From assembly GCF_963422335.1 (NCBI RefSeq), contig NZ_OY729424.1, forward strand, positions 2,852,001 to 2,916,000: a stretch of DNA of 64,000 nucleotides, read 5' to 3'. Under the pieces are notes generated by a model, which saw only the letters and a program-made list of their open reading frames with translations, was not told the DNA's origin and did no database searches. Below are positions 21,718 through 30,584 of the stretch, in pieces (the first letter of the stretch is position 1; every line of letters begins with the position of its first letter). This DNA comes from an uncultured Roseateles sp. Its GTDB lineage: Bacteria > Pseudomonadota > Gammaproteobacteria > Burkholderiales > Burkholderiaceae_C. The translations under genes were made by a program, and so were the position numbers.

Positions 21718-22959
21718 ATGACGCGTCAATCGCGCCCCTACGATGTCGTGCTCTACGGCGCCAGTGGCTTTGTAGGCCGTCAGACGGTGGCCTACTTTGC
21801 CGAGCATGCGCCGGCCCTGCGCTGGGCCCTGGCGGGCCGCGACGAGGTCAAGCTGCGGCAGGTGCGCCAGGCCTGCGGGCCCGGTGCAGCGGCGGCGGGC
21901 CTCATCGTGGCCGATGCGCAGGACCAGGCCGCACTGGTCGCCCTGGCGTCCCAGGCCCGCGTGGTGCTCAGCACGGCCGGGCCGTTTGCGCTGCACGGCT
22001 CGGCCCTGGTCGCGGCTTGCGTCGAGCAGCGCACGCACTATGTGGACATCACCGGCGAGACGCCCTGGGTGCGCGGCCTGATCGACCTGCATCATGCGCA
22101 GGCCGCCCGCGACGGCACGCGCATCATCCCCTGCTGCGGCTTCGATTCGGTGCCGTCCGACCTCGGCGCCTGGCTGGTCGCCCATGCGATCGGGCAGCGC
22201 TTCGGTGAGGCATGCATCAGCGTCAAGGCCTGCCATGCCATGCGCGGCGGGCTCAATGGCGGTACGCTGGCCTCGGCGCTGAACATGATGGATGGCGACC
22301 AGGGCAAGCTGTTCGCCCAGCCCTTTCTGCTCAACCCCGATGGCTCCGTGCCACCGGTTGCACCGGGACAGGGCGATCCGATCGGGCCGCACCACGATGC
22401 CGACTTCGGCGCCTGGGTCGGCCCCTTCGTGATGGGGCCGATCAACACCCGCGTCGTGCGGCGCAGCGCCGCGCTGCTGGCGGCCGGCGGCGACGCAGCC
22501 TACGCCCCCGACTTCAGCTACCAGGAGTACCTGCGTTTCGGCAAGGGCACTGCGGCGGCGCTGACGGCCGGCGGCGTGACCCTGGGCCTTGGCGTCGGCA
22601 TGACGGCGCTGCGCTTCAAGCCCTGGCGTGCGCTGGCCCAGCGGCTGATGCCCGGCCCGGGCAGCGGGCCCTCGGAGCGCAGCATGGACGGCGGCTGGTT
22701 CCGCTGCGAGCTGATCGGCACGAGTGCCGGCAGTCGGCGGCTGCGCGGGCGCGTTGCCGGCAAAGGGGATCCCGGCAACCGCGCGACCACGCGCTTCGTC
22801 TGCGAGGCGGCGCTCGCCCTGGCGCTCGATGGTGCCGATCTGCCGGGCGGCGCCCGGCGCGGCGGTGTGCTGACCCCCGCCAGCGGCCTGGGCGAGGTGC
22901 TGGTGCGCCGCCTGCAGGTGGCAGGCATGACGCTGGAAGTCGCCCGCGAGGGTTCCTAG
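21718..22959 (+). CDS. saccharopine dehydrogenase-like / trans-acting enoyl reductase family protein
   Basis: 413 aa with an N-terminal NAD(P)-binding domain (VVLYGASGFVGRQTVAYF) and the family motif TGETPWVRGLIDLHH followed by CCGFDSVPSDLGAW. Relatives are annotated as saccharopine dehydrogenases, but this branch is closer to trans-acting enoyl reductases of lipid pathways; lysine metabolism is not indicated. Paired with the SDR gene upstream. Its stop overlaps the convergent phosphofructokinase gene by 4 bp. Confidence 0.82.
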   Translation: MTRQSRPYDVVLYGASGFVGRQTVAYFAEHAPALRWALAGRDEVKLRQVRQACGPGAAAAGLIVADAQDQAALVALASQARVVLSTAGPFALHGSALVAACVEQRTHYVDITGETPWVRGLIDLHHAQAARDGTRIIPCCGFDSVPSDLGAWLVAHAIGQRFGEACISVKACHAMRGGLNGGTLASALNMMDGDQGKLFAQPFLLNPDGSVPPVAPGQGDPIGPHHDADFGAWVGPFVMGPINTRVVRRSAALLAAGGDAAYAPDFSYQEYLRFGKGTAAALTAGGVTLGLGVGMTALRFKPWRALAQRLMPGPGSGPSERSMDGGWFRCELIGTSAGSRRLRGRVAGKGDPGNRATTRFVCEAALALALDGADLPGGARRGGVLTPASGLGEVLVRRLQVAGMTLEVAREGS

Positions 22960-24017
22960 GCCCCCAATGAGATGCCCAGCCCACGCGCCGCCGTCAGCAG
23001 CTCGTGGTCGGCCGGCACCGGTCGGCTGCAGCCGGCCACCGCGGCCATCGGCACGCTGACGATCTCGGCGCCCTGCAGCGCCACCATGTAGCCCCATTCG
23101 CGGCGCAGCACCCGCTGCGCTGCGGCATAGCCGAAGCGAGTGGCCAGCACACGGTCGAAAGGTGTCGGCGAGCCGCCGCGCTGTACGTGGCCCAGCAGGG
23201 TGGCGCGCACCTCGCTTTTGAGCAGTGGCTGCAGTTGCTGGGCCAGCACCGCGCCGACACCACCCAGTCGCAGCGGGTCGGGGCTGTCGGCCAGCGTTTG
23301 CGTGACCGTCAGGCCGGTGCCTTCGAGGCGAGCACCTTCGGCAACGCAGATCAGCGTGTAGCCCTGTCTGGCCTCGCGCGCGCGGCAGACCTCGGCCACG
23401 GCCTCCAGCCGGTAGGGCAGCTCGGGCAGCAGGATGATGTGGGCACCGCCAGCCAGGCCGCCTTCCAGCGCAATCCAGCCGGCATAGCGGCCCATGGTCT
23501 CGACAATCATCACGCGGCCGTGGCTGCGTGCGGTGGTGTCCAGCCGGTCCAGTGCCTCGGACACCACGGCCACGGCGCTGTCGAAGCCAAAGCTGCGCTC
23601 GTTGTGGCAGATGTCGTTGTCTATGGTCTTGGGCACGCCGACCACCGGCAGGCCGAGGTCGGCGAAGCCCTGGGCAATGGTCATCGTGCCGTCGCCGCCG
23701 ATGGCAACCAGCCCATCCAGCTTCAGTTCGCGCGCGTAGGCCATCGCCTCGGCCGACACATCGGCGCCGCCGGCACCGAAATAGTGGAAGGGGTCGCAGC
23801 GGTTGTGCGTGCCGAGCATCGTGCCCCCCTGGGCCAGGATGCCGGCCACGGCAGCTGCATCGAGTGTCATGACATCGCGCGTCAGCAGGCCCAGAAAGCC
23901 GCGCCGTATACCCGTGACCCGGGCCACGCCCTGCTGCAGCAGTGCCAGGGTGACCGCGCGTATCACCGCGTTGAGCCCGGGGCAGTCGCCGCCACCGGTG
24001 AGCAGTCCGATATGCAT
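22956..24017 (-). CDS. 6-phosphofructokinase, mixed-residue group
   Basis: 353 aa covering the whole phosphofructokinase fold: GGGDCPGLNAVI near the start, GGDGTM, PKTIDNDI, and LGHVQRGGSP. It phosphorylates fructose 6-phosphate. Phosphoryl-donor residues are mixed: the glycine of GGDGT is the ATP-type residue, while the lysine of PKTIDND is typical of PPi-type enzymes. ATP or PPi use cannot be settled from sequence. Start is the ATG at 24017. A solute-binding protein gene ends 8 bp upstream. Confidence 0.9.
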   Translation of the reverse strand: MHIGLLTGGGDCPGLNAVIRAVTLALLQQGVARVTGIRRGFLGLLTRDVMTLDAAAVAGILAQGGTMLGTHNRCDPFHYFGAGGADVSAEAMAYARELKLDGLVAIGGDGTMTIAQGFADLGLPVVGVPKTIDNDICHNERSFGFDSAVAVVSEALDRLDTTARSHGRVMIVETMGRYAGWIALEGGLAGGAHIILLPELPYRLEAVAEVCRAREARQGYTLICVAEGARLEGTGLTVTQTLADSPDPLRLGGVGAVLAQQLQPLLKSEVRATLLGHVQRGGSPTPFDRVLATRFGYAAAQRVLRREWGYMVALQGAEIVSVPMAAVAGCSRPVPADHELLTAARGLGISLGA

Positions 24018-24025
24018 TGGCGCTT

Positions 24026-24910
24026 TCAGGGACCGTGATCGAGGTAGCTGGAGGGCAGCAGCATGCTGCGCGCCTCGGCCGGCGGAACATAGCGCAGCAT
24101 CAGCCGCTCCATCGTGCCGTCTCGTGTGATCTGGTCGAGCAGCCGGCCCCATTGCCGGGCCTGCTCGGCCTTGAAGTTCTTCTTGCTCATGGCCAGGTGC
24201 ACCAGCGCTGGTTTGTCATCCGTCTCCCATTGCAGCGGGACGTAATCCGGCAACTCATCGGCCTGCAGGTAGTGGCGATAGACCATGGGGTAGGAGAATA
24301 TGGCCTGGATCTGGCCGCTGCGCAGCTTGGCGAACAACGCCGGCTGGTCCACCACCTCCAGCAGCCGCTTCTCGGCCCGCAAGGACTCGACCATGGCCTG
24401 ATCGGCCGGCAGGTGCTGGTAGCCGCGCACGATGCCCAGCGTCCAGTTCGGGTGTTCAATGAATGCGCTGCGCGTGCCCGCCTCGGCCAACAGGTCACGG
24501 GGGATCAGCGTCACGCCCTGGATCTGCATCAGCGGGTGCAGCCAGCTGTAGCTCGCCCGGTCGTCCGAGTGCAGCGCCGACAGCGTCATGTCCAGCCGGT
24601 TGGCGCGAAGCTCGATCCAGATGCGGGCCCGTGCCATCGGTTCAAACACAAAGTTGCAGCCGCTGCGTTTTTGCAGCGTCGCGGCAATGTCGCGGTCCAG
24701 GCCGGCACCCTGCTTGGCGCCGCGCGGCAGCGAGTGGAAGGGGCCGAGCTCGTACAGGCCTACCCGTATCGGGCGCTCGGGGCAGGTGGGCGAAGCCGGC
24801 CCGGCCCAGGCCGTCAGGGTCGCCTGCAATGACAAGAGACCGGCGAGCCAGTGCGCTACAGGCCGGCGCAGCCAGCAGGTGGCAAACAACAGTCGCATCG
24901 AGAGTCGCAT
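24026..24910 (-). CDS. periplasmic solute-binding protein (family 3)
   Basis: 294 aa with a signal peptide (MRLSMRLLFAT... to about AWA) and a binding-protein fold (IRVGLYELGPFHSLPRGAKQGAGLDRDIAATL; NRLDMTLSALHSDDRASY). No permease is adjacent; the phosphofructokinase gene follows 8 bp downstream, an unexpected pairing. The ATG at 24910 begins the hydrophobic leader; an upstream in-frame start would add 18 non-leader residues. Ligand unknown. Confidence 0.75.
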   Translation of the reverse strand: MRLSMRLLFATCWLRRPVAHWLAGLLSLQATLTAWAGPASPTCPERPIRVGLYELGPFHSLPRGAKQGAGLDRDIAATLQKRSGCNFVFEPMARARIWIELRANRLDMTLSALHSDDRASYSWLHPLMQIQGVTLIPRDLLAEAGTRSAFIEHPNWTLGIVRGYQHLPADQAMVESLRAEKRLLEVVDQPALFAKLRSGQIQAIFSYPMVYRHYLQADELPDYVPLQWETDDKPALVHLAMSKKNFKAEQARQWGRLLDQITRDGTMERLMLRYVPPAEARSMLLPSSYLDHGP

Positions 24911-25052
24911 GGTTGTTCTTGTCCCGCTGGGCACGGCCACTGCGCCGGGGCCGGATCCTGACACTCCCCGAGCCCATTGTTGGCACAGATCGGGCCGTTG
25001 GCAAGGCGGATCTGTTGTTCAGTGCGCCATCGGGGTATGCGACGAGCCCGCG

Positions 25053-25448
25053 CTAGGGGCGTGTCAGCTTGACCATTTCGCCCGTGGCCAGGGTACCCTC
25101 CAGCAGCTTGGCGCTGACGGGCTTGACGGTCACGCTGATGTCGGGGCAGGCCGGTGAGACGGCTGAGCCCCAGGCCGTGAACTCGAGCTCCGAGGCTTTG
25201 CTGTTCTGCACCGTGACGGGGAACTTCGTGCCCTTGCAGGCCCTGGGCTTGGTGCCACTGCTCGCAGCCGGGTCAGACCAGGTGCCCGAGAAATTGGTGA
25301 GCAACAGCGTCGCCGATGACGGTCGGCCCGAGCCTGCCTGAACGCTGACCTTCCACTTGCCATTGAAGATGTCGGTGTCGGGCTCGGCCTGGGCCCAGAC
25401 GGCCGGAACGCAGAGACCACAGAGCAGCGAGAGGAGTATTTTCTTCAT
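25053..25448 (-). CDS. small secreted protein, unknown function
   Basis: 131 aa with a clear signal peptide (MKKILLSLLCGLCVPAVWA, cleaved before QAE). The mature part is beta-rich (FNGKWKVSVQ...LLLTNFSGTWSD...LEGTLATGEMVKLTRP) and has two Cys that could form a disulfide. I do not recognise a family. Probably periplasmic. Confidence 0.65.
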   Translation of the reverse strand: MKKILLSLLCGLCVPAVWAQAEPDTDIFNGKWKVSVQAGSGRPSSATLLLTNFSGTWSDPAASSGTKPRACKGTKFPVTVQNSKASELEFTAWGSAVSPACPDISVTVKPVSAKLLEGTLATGEMVKLTRP

Positions 25449-25574
25449 GGCAGGCTTTCAGAGCAGGTGTTGTGTCCCGTGACCAGGCGGTGCCCGCCTT
25501 CGGGCCAACGGCGCCGTCAACAAGGGGCCACGAGCAAGATTACCCGAGTGAAAATAGAACGGGCCGCCCGCCAG

Positions 25575-26348
25575 CTAGCGTAGCCAGCGAGCCACGGTCT
25601 TGTCGTAGTCGCCGGTGGCCTTGGCCAGATGCAGCCACTGGTCGAACCAGGCTTTGAACACCGCGTCGCCTCGCGGAAGCAGCCAGGCCATTTCGCCGTA
25701 CTGCAGGGGCTTGTCGGGGTTGACGGCGCACAGGCCGGGCCGCAGCTTCTGCTGAACGATGGTCTCTACCGATTCGGAGATCATCACGTCTGCATTGCCC
25801 TTCAGGATTTCATCGAAGATGGTCGTGTTGTCCGGGAATATGATGATCTTCGCCTGCTTGAAATTGGCGCGGGCAAAGCGCTCGTTGCTGCCGCCCGGGT
25901 TCTCGATCACAGTCACCGTCGGCTTGTCGATGTCGGCCACGGTCTGGAACTTCGCCACGTTCTCGCACTTGGTGATAGGCGCCTTGCCGTTGACCATGTA
26001 CGGCGTGGTGAAGAACGCCGTCTTCTGGCGGTCCAGGGTGACCGAAATCCCACCCAGGCCCACATCGCACTTCTCGACAAAGTCCTTCATCAGCGTAGGC
26101 CACGCTGACTTGACCAGTTCCACCTCCACGCCGAGTGCCTTGCCGGCCATCTGCACCAGATCGACATCCAGGCCCTCGAAGCCACCATCCGCACGCAGCA
26201 GGCTGAACGGCTTGTAGTCGCCGGGCGTGCAGACGCGCAGCTTGCCGCTCTTTTGCACCTGGTCCAGGCGCGAGGCCGGCATATCTTGGGCGCCGGCTGC
26301 CGCAATGGCGAAGGACGACAGAGCGATGGCGAGAAGTCGGATCTGCAT
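25575..26348 (-). CDS. PheC-like periplasmic cyclohexadienyl dehydratase / family 3 binding protein
   Basis: 257 aa with a signal peptide (cleaved after AGA). The fold is that of family-3 binding proteins, but several segments resemble PheC cyclohexadienyl dehydratase: LRVCTPGDYKPFS, GGISVTLDRQ, NPGGSNERFARA and FPDNTTIFDEI. PheC converts prephenate or arogenate to phenylpyruvate or phenylalanine in the periplasm. A Glu in MISESVE sits about where I place the PheC catalytic Glu. An ordinary amino-acid binding protein is the alternative. GGAG precedes the ATG. Confidence 0.75.
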   Translation of the reverse strand: MQIRLLAIALSSFAIAAAGAQDMPASRLDQVQKSGKLRVCTPGDYKPFSLLRADGGFEGLDVDLVQMAGKALGVEVELVKSAWPTLMKDFVEKCDVGLGGISVTLDRQKTAFFTTPYMVNGKAPITKCENVAKFQTVADIDKPTVTVIENPGGSNERFARANFKQAKIIIFPDNTTIFDEILKGNADVMISESVETIVQQKLRPGLCAVNPDKPLQYGEMAWLLPRGDAVFKAWFDQWLHLAKATGDYDKTVARWLR

Positions 26349-26409
26349 GGCAACTCCAGGGTGGGTATGTGGCGCTGATTGTGCCTTTGGCGACGCAGGG
26401 CTGGACGGG

Positions 26410-26931
26410 CTATTCATCACTTGGCTCCCTGATGCCGAGGCGTCGCCGAACCTGCTCCGCAGGAAAGACGACCTCTCTCGCCAGCCAAATCTTGAACCTG
26501 AGCGACGCAGGGTCGGTGGACTTGTGCAGGTACGAGTGGAGCGCGTCCGCGCTGATGCGTTGGAGCTTCGAGTCGCGGTCGAGACGGCACCCGTCCGGGT
26601 ACTGCTGCCGAACGACGGCATCGCGAGGAAAATTCTCGATGACCTTTCGAACGTCGTTGAGGCTGATCCAGCGACGGTGGCTCTCATCTTCGATGATATC
26701 GATGGGGATGCCGTGATGTTCGTAGTGACGCCCGGCCAAGGGTGCCAGGGCAGCTTGCTTGGTCGCGGCACCGAGGCCCGCCACGATGTCCAGGATGGGC
26801 CTCGCCAGTGTCATGCCAAACAGCGGCGCGCAAACCACCAGCGCGACGGTGCCGAGCGTTCGCCAGATCGCGTAGGTGATCAGAGCGCAGGCGGCGGCTC
26901 TGATGGCGACTTGGAGCAGCAGTTGGTACAT
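26410..26931 (-). CDS. hypothetical membrane protein (intact copy of a duplicated gene)
   Basis: 173 aa with two hydrophobic segments near the N-terminus (about residues 8-24 and 26-45) and a soluble basic C-terminal half (GRHYEHHGIPIDIIEDESHRRW...). Family not recognised. A second copy at 29021-29539 is highly similar but broken by two stop codons, so this is the functional copy. The sequence shows nothing of its role. Confidence 0.6.
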   Translation of the reverse strand: MYQLLLQVAIRAAACALITYAIWRTLGTVALVVCAPLFGMTLARPILDIVAGLGAATKQAALAPLAGRHYEHHGIPIDIIEDESHRRWISLNDVRKVIENFPRDAVVRQQYPDGCRLDRDSKLQRISADALHSYLHKSTDPASLRFKIWLAREVVFPAEQVRRRLGIREPSDE

Positions 26932-27152
26932 GGGGCTTTCGAGCTTACGTCAGCCAGCGGCTCATCGAAGGGCCCGGTCTGCCGGCTGGTCATGGTCAGG
27001 TGCAGACGGTGCGCGCGAACCCCGCGAATGAGGGGTGGCAACCGAAATCGGGCTGGCTAGACTAATTTCGAAAGAGGTGGTGGACAACGTGCTCTTCGGG
27101 GTCCGCGCTGTTCAACAATGGCTTGCTCGTCCTAACGCAATGTGGGGAAAGC

Positions 27153-27665
27153 ATGAAACTCAGACTTGTCGCGTTTGTCGCTGTCGCGGTTTCCACCGGT
27201 GCCTTGGCCGACACCACCTTCAATCTGGGCAACCTTGTCGGCCCAACGCCAATCGGCGACATGGTTTCCGGGCTGTTCACGGATTCCTATGACTTCAGCG
27301 TGGCGGCTGCCTCGAAGGGCGCCGTCGTTGCCTTCAACACCTGGTATGACATCACGCCGCCGGGAATCACCCTCGGCAAGATCAGCAGCTTCAGTGGCAT
27401 GCTCGACGGCACCCCGCTAGCCTTTTCTTCAATTTCGACCCCCATATCGCCAGGGGTCAATCAAGAGATTCAAACGCTTGCCGCTTCGACGGTGCCGCTG
27501 GCGGCGGGGATGCATACGCTGACCATCGCCGGTGCGGCCGATTTCAGTTCCGCCTACACGGGCTCGATCAAGGTGACACCGGTTCCCGAGCCCGAGACCT
27601 GGGCGCTGATGCTGGCAGGCCTGGGCGCGCTCGGTACCCTCGCATATCGCCGCCGAGCCCGTTGA
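27153..27665 (+). CDS. PEP-CTERM exosortase-substrate protein
   Basis: 170 aa with a signal peptide (MKLRLVAFVAVAVSTGALA) and the PEP-CTERM sorting tail: VPEPETWALMLAGLG, hydrophobic stretch, RRRAR end. Such proteins are cleaved and anchored or exported by an exosortase (EpsH/XrtA type) and are linked to exopolysaccharide or biofilm matrix. The body resembles the FxDxF-type PEP-CTERM proteins of betaproteobacteria. GGGGAAAGC precedes the ATG at 27153. No exosortase gene is in the window. Confidence 0.88.
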   Translation: MKLRLVAFVAVAVSTGALADTTFNLGNLVGPTPIGDMVSGLFTDSYDFSVAAASKGAVVAFNTWYDITPPGITLGKISSFSGMLDGTPLAFSSISTPISPGVNQEIQTLAASTVPLAAGMHTLTIAGAADFSSAYTGSIKVTPVPEPETWALMLAGLGALGTLAYRRRAR

Positions 27666-27698
27666 TTTCCCCGCGGCCAGCAGACCGCGCCTCAGCCC

Positions 27699-28313
27699 TT
27701 ATCGTGTCTGCACGAATGACGAGTTGATGGCGACGAAGACCACGACGTTGAGCACAACCGAGCCCCAGAACGCCGATCGAAACGACGCCTTGTTTGACTT
27801 GTGCCGTAGCACCTGCTGCGCAACGATGGCGCCCGGCCAGCCCCCCGTCAGGCCGAGCAAGAGCAGGGTGCTTTCGGCGACGCGCCAGTGACCCGCCTTG
27901 GCGGCCGACTTGTCGGCGGCGTAGGCCGCGAAGCAGATCACGCTGGCCGCCAGATAGAGCCCGGCGCACCAGCCCGGCACGCGCCAGATGATGGCCACAG
28001 CCAGATAGACGACGATGAAGGCCGGGATCGAGAACAGGCTTGCCGTGCCCCACTGCGCCGGGTTGTCGCGGCGCTTGGGCGCGCGGCTTGGTGCCGTTCG
28101 GACCAGCTCGACCTTCCTGGCGCGCTTCTTCCCCTCCCGGTTCAGCTCGATCTCGAAGGTCACGCGCTGGTTCAGCTGCGGCCGACCCGCGCGGGCGGGA
28201 AAGGCCTTGATATGGACGAACACCTCCTGCCCACCCTGATCGGCCTCGATGAAGCCGAAGCCCCGGTCATCGGTCCAGGACTTGATCGTGCCGGTGAAAC
28301 GTATCGGTGCCAA
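27699..28313 (-). CDS. cold-shock domain plus DUF1294 membrane protein
   Basis: 204 aa. The N-terminal cold-shock domain has both RNA-binding motifs (GFGFIEA and VFVHIKA). A basic linker leads to a DUF1294 membrane domain with three or four helices (DKSAAKAGHWRVAESTLLLLGLTGG, then GWPGAIVAQQVLRHKSNK). The fusion is known in proteobacteria; its role is unclear. I use the TTG at 28313 because AAGGA lies just upstream and it starts directly before the cold-shock fold. A truncated copy lies at 30585-31040. Confidence 0.8.
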   Translation of the reverse strand: MAPIRFTGTIKSWTDDRGFGFIEADQGGQEVFVHIKAFPARAGRPQLNQRVTFEIELNREGKKRARKVELVRTAPSRAPKRRDNPAQWGTASLFSIPAFIVVYLAVAIIWRVPGWCAGLYLAASVICFAAYAADKSAAKAGHWRVAESTLLLLGLTGGWPGAIVAQQVLRHKSNKASFRSAFWGSVVLNVVVFVAINSSFVQTR

Positions 28314-28493
28314 CAGAGTTCCTTTGGGGCCGGTATCTGGACTTTGCTGGCGCCACCGGCATCGGGCGTCAGGGCTTTGCCGCTGGCGCACCCGCGGGAT
28401 CAGAGCGCTGCGGAAGTGCGTTCGAATTGTCGATGTCCGCGGCGATGCGCCAACGGCTATCGTCTGCCCGCATCAGCACCAGAATGAACCTGC

Positions 28494-28985
28494 TCACGTC
28501 CTTGGCTGTCCGGCCGCGCGTCGGTAGACGACCTGGAAGCGCTCGCACAGTACGGGCATCTGCGGGTGCGGTTCTCTGCCAATGCGGGCGCACTCGCGCG
28601 CAAAAAATGCCTCGTGCGCCTCGCGCCAGTAACGTAGCGAGCCGTCACCCTCGCCCTCGGTGGCTGCGAACTCTGCGTCCACCTCGTCGAACGGCACCAC
28701 GTCGATTCTCGTCGTCTCGATGACGCACAGGGCATTGCCCTGCCAATCCGTCACCACCGAGAGATCGCCGACCTTGGGCGCGGTCTCGCCCGGCATCTCG
28801 TAGGACCAGACCAGGCCGGCGGTGGCGCGCTTCACCCCTGCCAGCACGAGCTGAGCCAGCTCGTTGGCACTGGGCTCGTTGTCATCGAAGTAGGTCGCCT
28901 CGTAGAAGCGATGCGCGACATGGCCTCCGACCGAGGCTTCGAACTCGGCCCAGAACAGGCGGACGGAGGGTGGGATGTCGGGCAT
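28494..28985 (-). CDS. ASCH domain protein
   Basis: 163 aa matching the ASCH (PUA-like) fold: VLAGVKRATAGLVWSYEMPGETAPKVGDLSVVTDWQGNALCVIETT and a C-terminal WREAHEAFFARE segment. ASCH proteins are thought to bind RNA; some hydrolyse N4-acetylcytidine. It lies inside the duplicated accessory region between a live gene pair and its decayed copy. Confidence 0.8.
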   Translation of the reverse strand: MPDIPPSVRLFWAEFEASVGGHVAHRFYEATYFDDNEPSANELAQLVLAGVKRATAGLVWSYEMPGETAPKVGDLSVVTDWQGNALCVIETTRIDVVPFDEVDAEFAATEGEGDGSLRYWREAHEAFFARECARIGREPHPQMPVLCERFQVVYRRAAGQPRT

Positions 28986-29020
28986 GGTGATACAGGGCTG
29001 GTTGGGATGTCGCGCTGCTT

Positions 29021-29539
29021 GTCATTATCTTGATCTCTGATGCCCAGGCGCCGCCGAATCTGCTCAGCGGGATAGACGACCTCTCGTTCCAGTCAGTTCT
29101 TGAATCTGAGCGACGCCGGGTCGGTGGCCTCGCGCAGATAGGCGTGGAGCGCGTCCGCTCTGATGCGCTGGACCTTTGATTCCCTGTCCAGGCGGCAGCC
29201 ATCGGGAGACTGCAGCTGCATTGCCGCATCGCTGGGCAGGGTGTCGATGACTCTCCTCACGTCGCTGAGCCTGATCCAGCGGCGGTGGCTCTCGTCCTCG
29301 ACGATGTCGATCGGCGTGCCGTGATGCTCGTAGTGGTGCCCGGCCAAGGGGGTCAGCGCGGCCCGCTTGGTCGCGGCACCGAGGCCGGCCACGAAGTCCA
29401 GGTTAGGCCGTGCAAGTGCCATGCCAAACAGCGGCGCGCAAACCACCAGCGCGATGGTGCCGAGCGTTCGCCAGATCGCTTAGGTGATCAGGGCGCAGGC
29501 GGTGGTCCTGAGGGCAACTTGGAGCAGCAGGCGGTACAT
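29021..29539 (-). pseudogene. decayed duplicate of the 26410-26931 membrane protein gene
   Basis: Colinear with the intact copy over its whole length (shared ACALIT, AIWRTLGT, VCAPLFGM, ESHRRWI, LDRDSK/LDRESK). Two sense codons have become stops: the Tyr codon after ALIT is TAA, and the Trp codon after the FKI/FKN position is TGA. The tail beyond RRRLGIRDQ is also lost. The next gene to the right is the Mrr-like nuclease gene on the other strand. Confidence 0.85.
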
Positions 29540-29667
29540 GAGGTTTCGAGCTTGGCAATCGACGGTATCAGTTGCACTGGCGCAGGCATCGCCGGCCGTT
29601 TTTTCGGCCAAGATGGTGGTCATTCAAACATGCCCATTCAGGGCGGATGTCTTCAAGGGAGGCTGGA

Positions 29668-30519
29668 ATGGGCAAGAAAAGATCAAGTGCGGGCGCAGAC
29701 CTGATGGCGGCGGTGGCGCTGCTGCCCTGGTGGGCTGGCGTTGCACTCGCCGCCGTGAGCTACTTCGCGCTGCATGCTTTGGCCATGCCGGATCCACCGG
29801 CAGCTTTGCAAACCGGGCAGATGGGTGCGTTCGCCGTGCGCGCCATGTTCAAGGCCGCGGCGAATGTCGGCCAGTACGTGCTGCCCATTCTGTGCCTCGT
29901 TGGCGCACTGATGTCGTTCCTGAAACGCAGAAAGCGTGCCGGCCTGTTGGCGGACGCGGCACAGGCCCCGAGCGCCGACGCATTGGACGGTATGAGCTGG
30001 CGCGAGTTCGAGATACTGGTCGGCGAGGCCTTTCGCCTGCGGGGCTTTGTTGTCACCGAAACCGGTGGTGGTGGCGCCGATGGCGGCGTGGACCTGGTGC
30101 TCAGCCGCGGTTCGGAAAAGTTCCTGGTGCAGTGCAAGCAGTGGAAGGCCTACAAGGTCAGCGTCGAGGTCGTGCGCGAGCTTTATGGCGTGATGGCAGC
30201 GCGTGGTGCTGCGGGTGGATTTGTCGTGACCTCGGGGCGCTTCACCGACGACGCGAAGGCGTTTGCGGAGGGGCGCAATGTGAAGCTGGTTGATGGGCCG
30301 CGGCTGCTCGGGTTGATCAAGCAGGCGCGGCAGTCCTTGAAGGGCGGAAACAAGCCAGCGACTGTTGCGGACGTTGTAGCTGCCAGCGGCCAACCCAAAT
30401 GTCCGGTCTGCCAATCGGCCATGGTGAAGCGGACGGCCAGGAAGGGCGCCAATGCTGGGGCGCAGTTCTGGGGTTGCTCGAACTATCCGGGCTGTCGCGG
30501 GACTTTGCCGGGTGCCTGA
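29668..30519 (+). CDS. membrane-anchored Mrr-type nuclease with topoisomerase zinc ribbon
   Basis: 283 aa in three parts: two membrane helices (about 13-32 and 63-82); an Mrr_cat domain (MSWREFEILVGEAFRLRGF, then GGADGGVDLVL and LVQCKQWK, giving the D...QxK catalytic pattern); and a C-terminal topoisomerase-type zinc ribbon (CPVCQSAM...FWGCSNYPGC). Mrr-like domains act on DNA, often modified or foreign. The membrane anchor and absence of a methylase suggest surveillance of incoming DNA, which is inference. GGGAGG precedes the ATG at 29668. Confidence 0.88.
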   Translation: MGKKRSSAGADLMAAVALLPWWAGVALAAVSYFALHALAMPDPPAALQTGQMGAFAVRAMFKAAANVGQYVLPILCLVGALMSFLKRRKRAGLLADAAQAPSADALDGMSWREFEILVGEAFRLRGFVVTETGGGGADGGVDLVLSRGSEKFLVQCKQWKAYKVSVEVVRELYGVMAARGAAGGFVVTSGRFTDDAKAFAEGRNVKLVDGPRLLGLIKQARQSLKGGNKPATVADVVAASGQPKCPVCQSAMVKRTARKGANAGAQFWGCSNYPGCRGTLPGA

Positions 30520-30584
30520 GCGGCGCGTGGGTATGCATCCCCATTCGAAGGCGTCCTTGGCAGCAGCTTCATGCGAAGGCTCTC

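Noticed and set aside
20671..24090. 1,139-codon open frame on the minus strand
   Set aside because: It lies antisense or out of frame to the SDR, the reductase and phosphofructokinase genes, has low-complexity Arg/Gly/Ala composition and no domain. It is a by-product of high GC.
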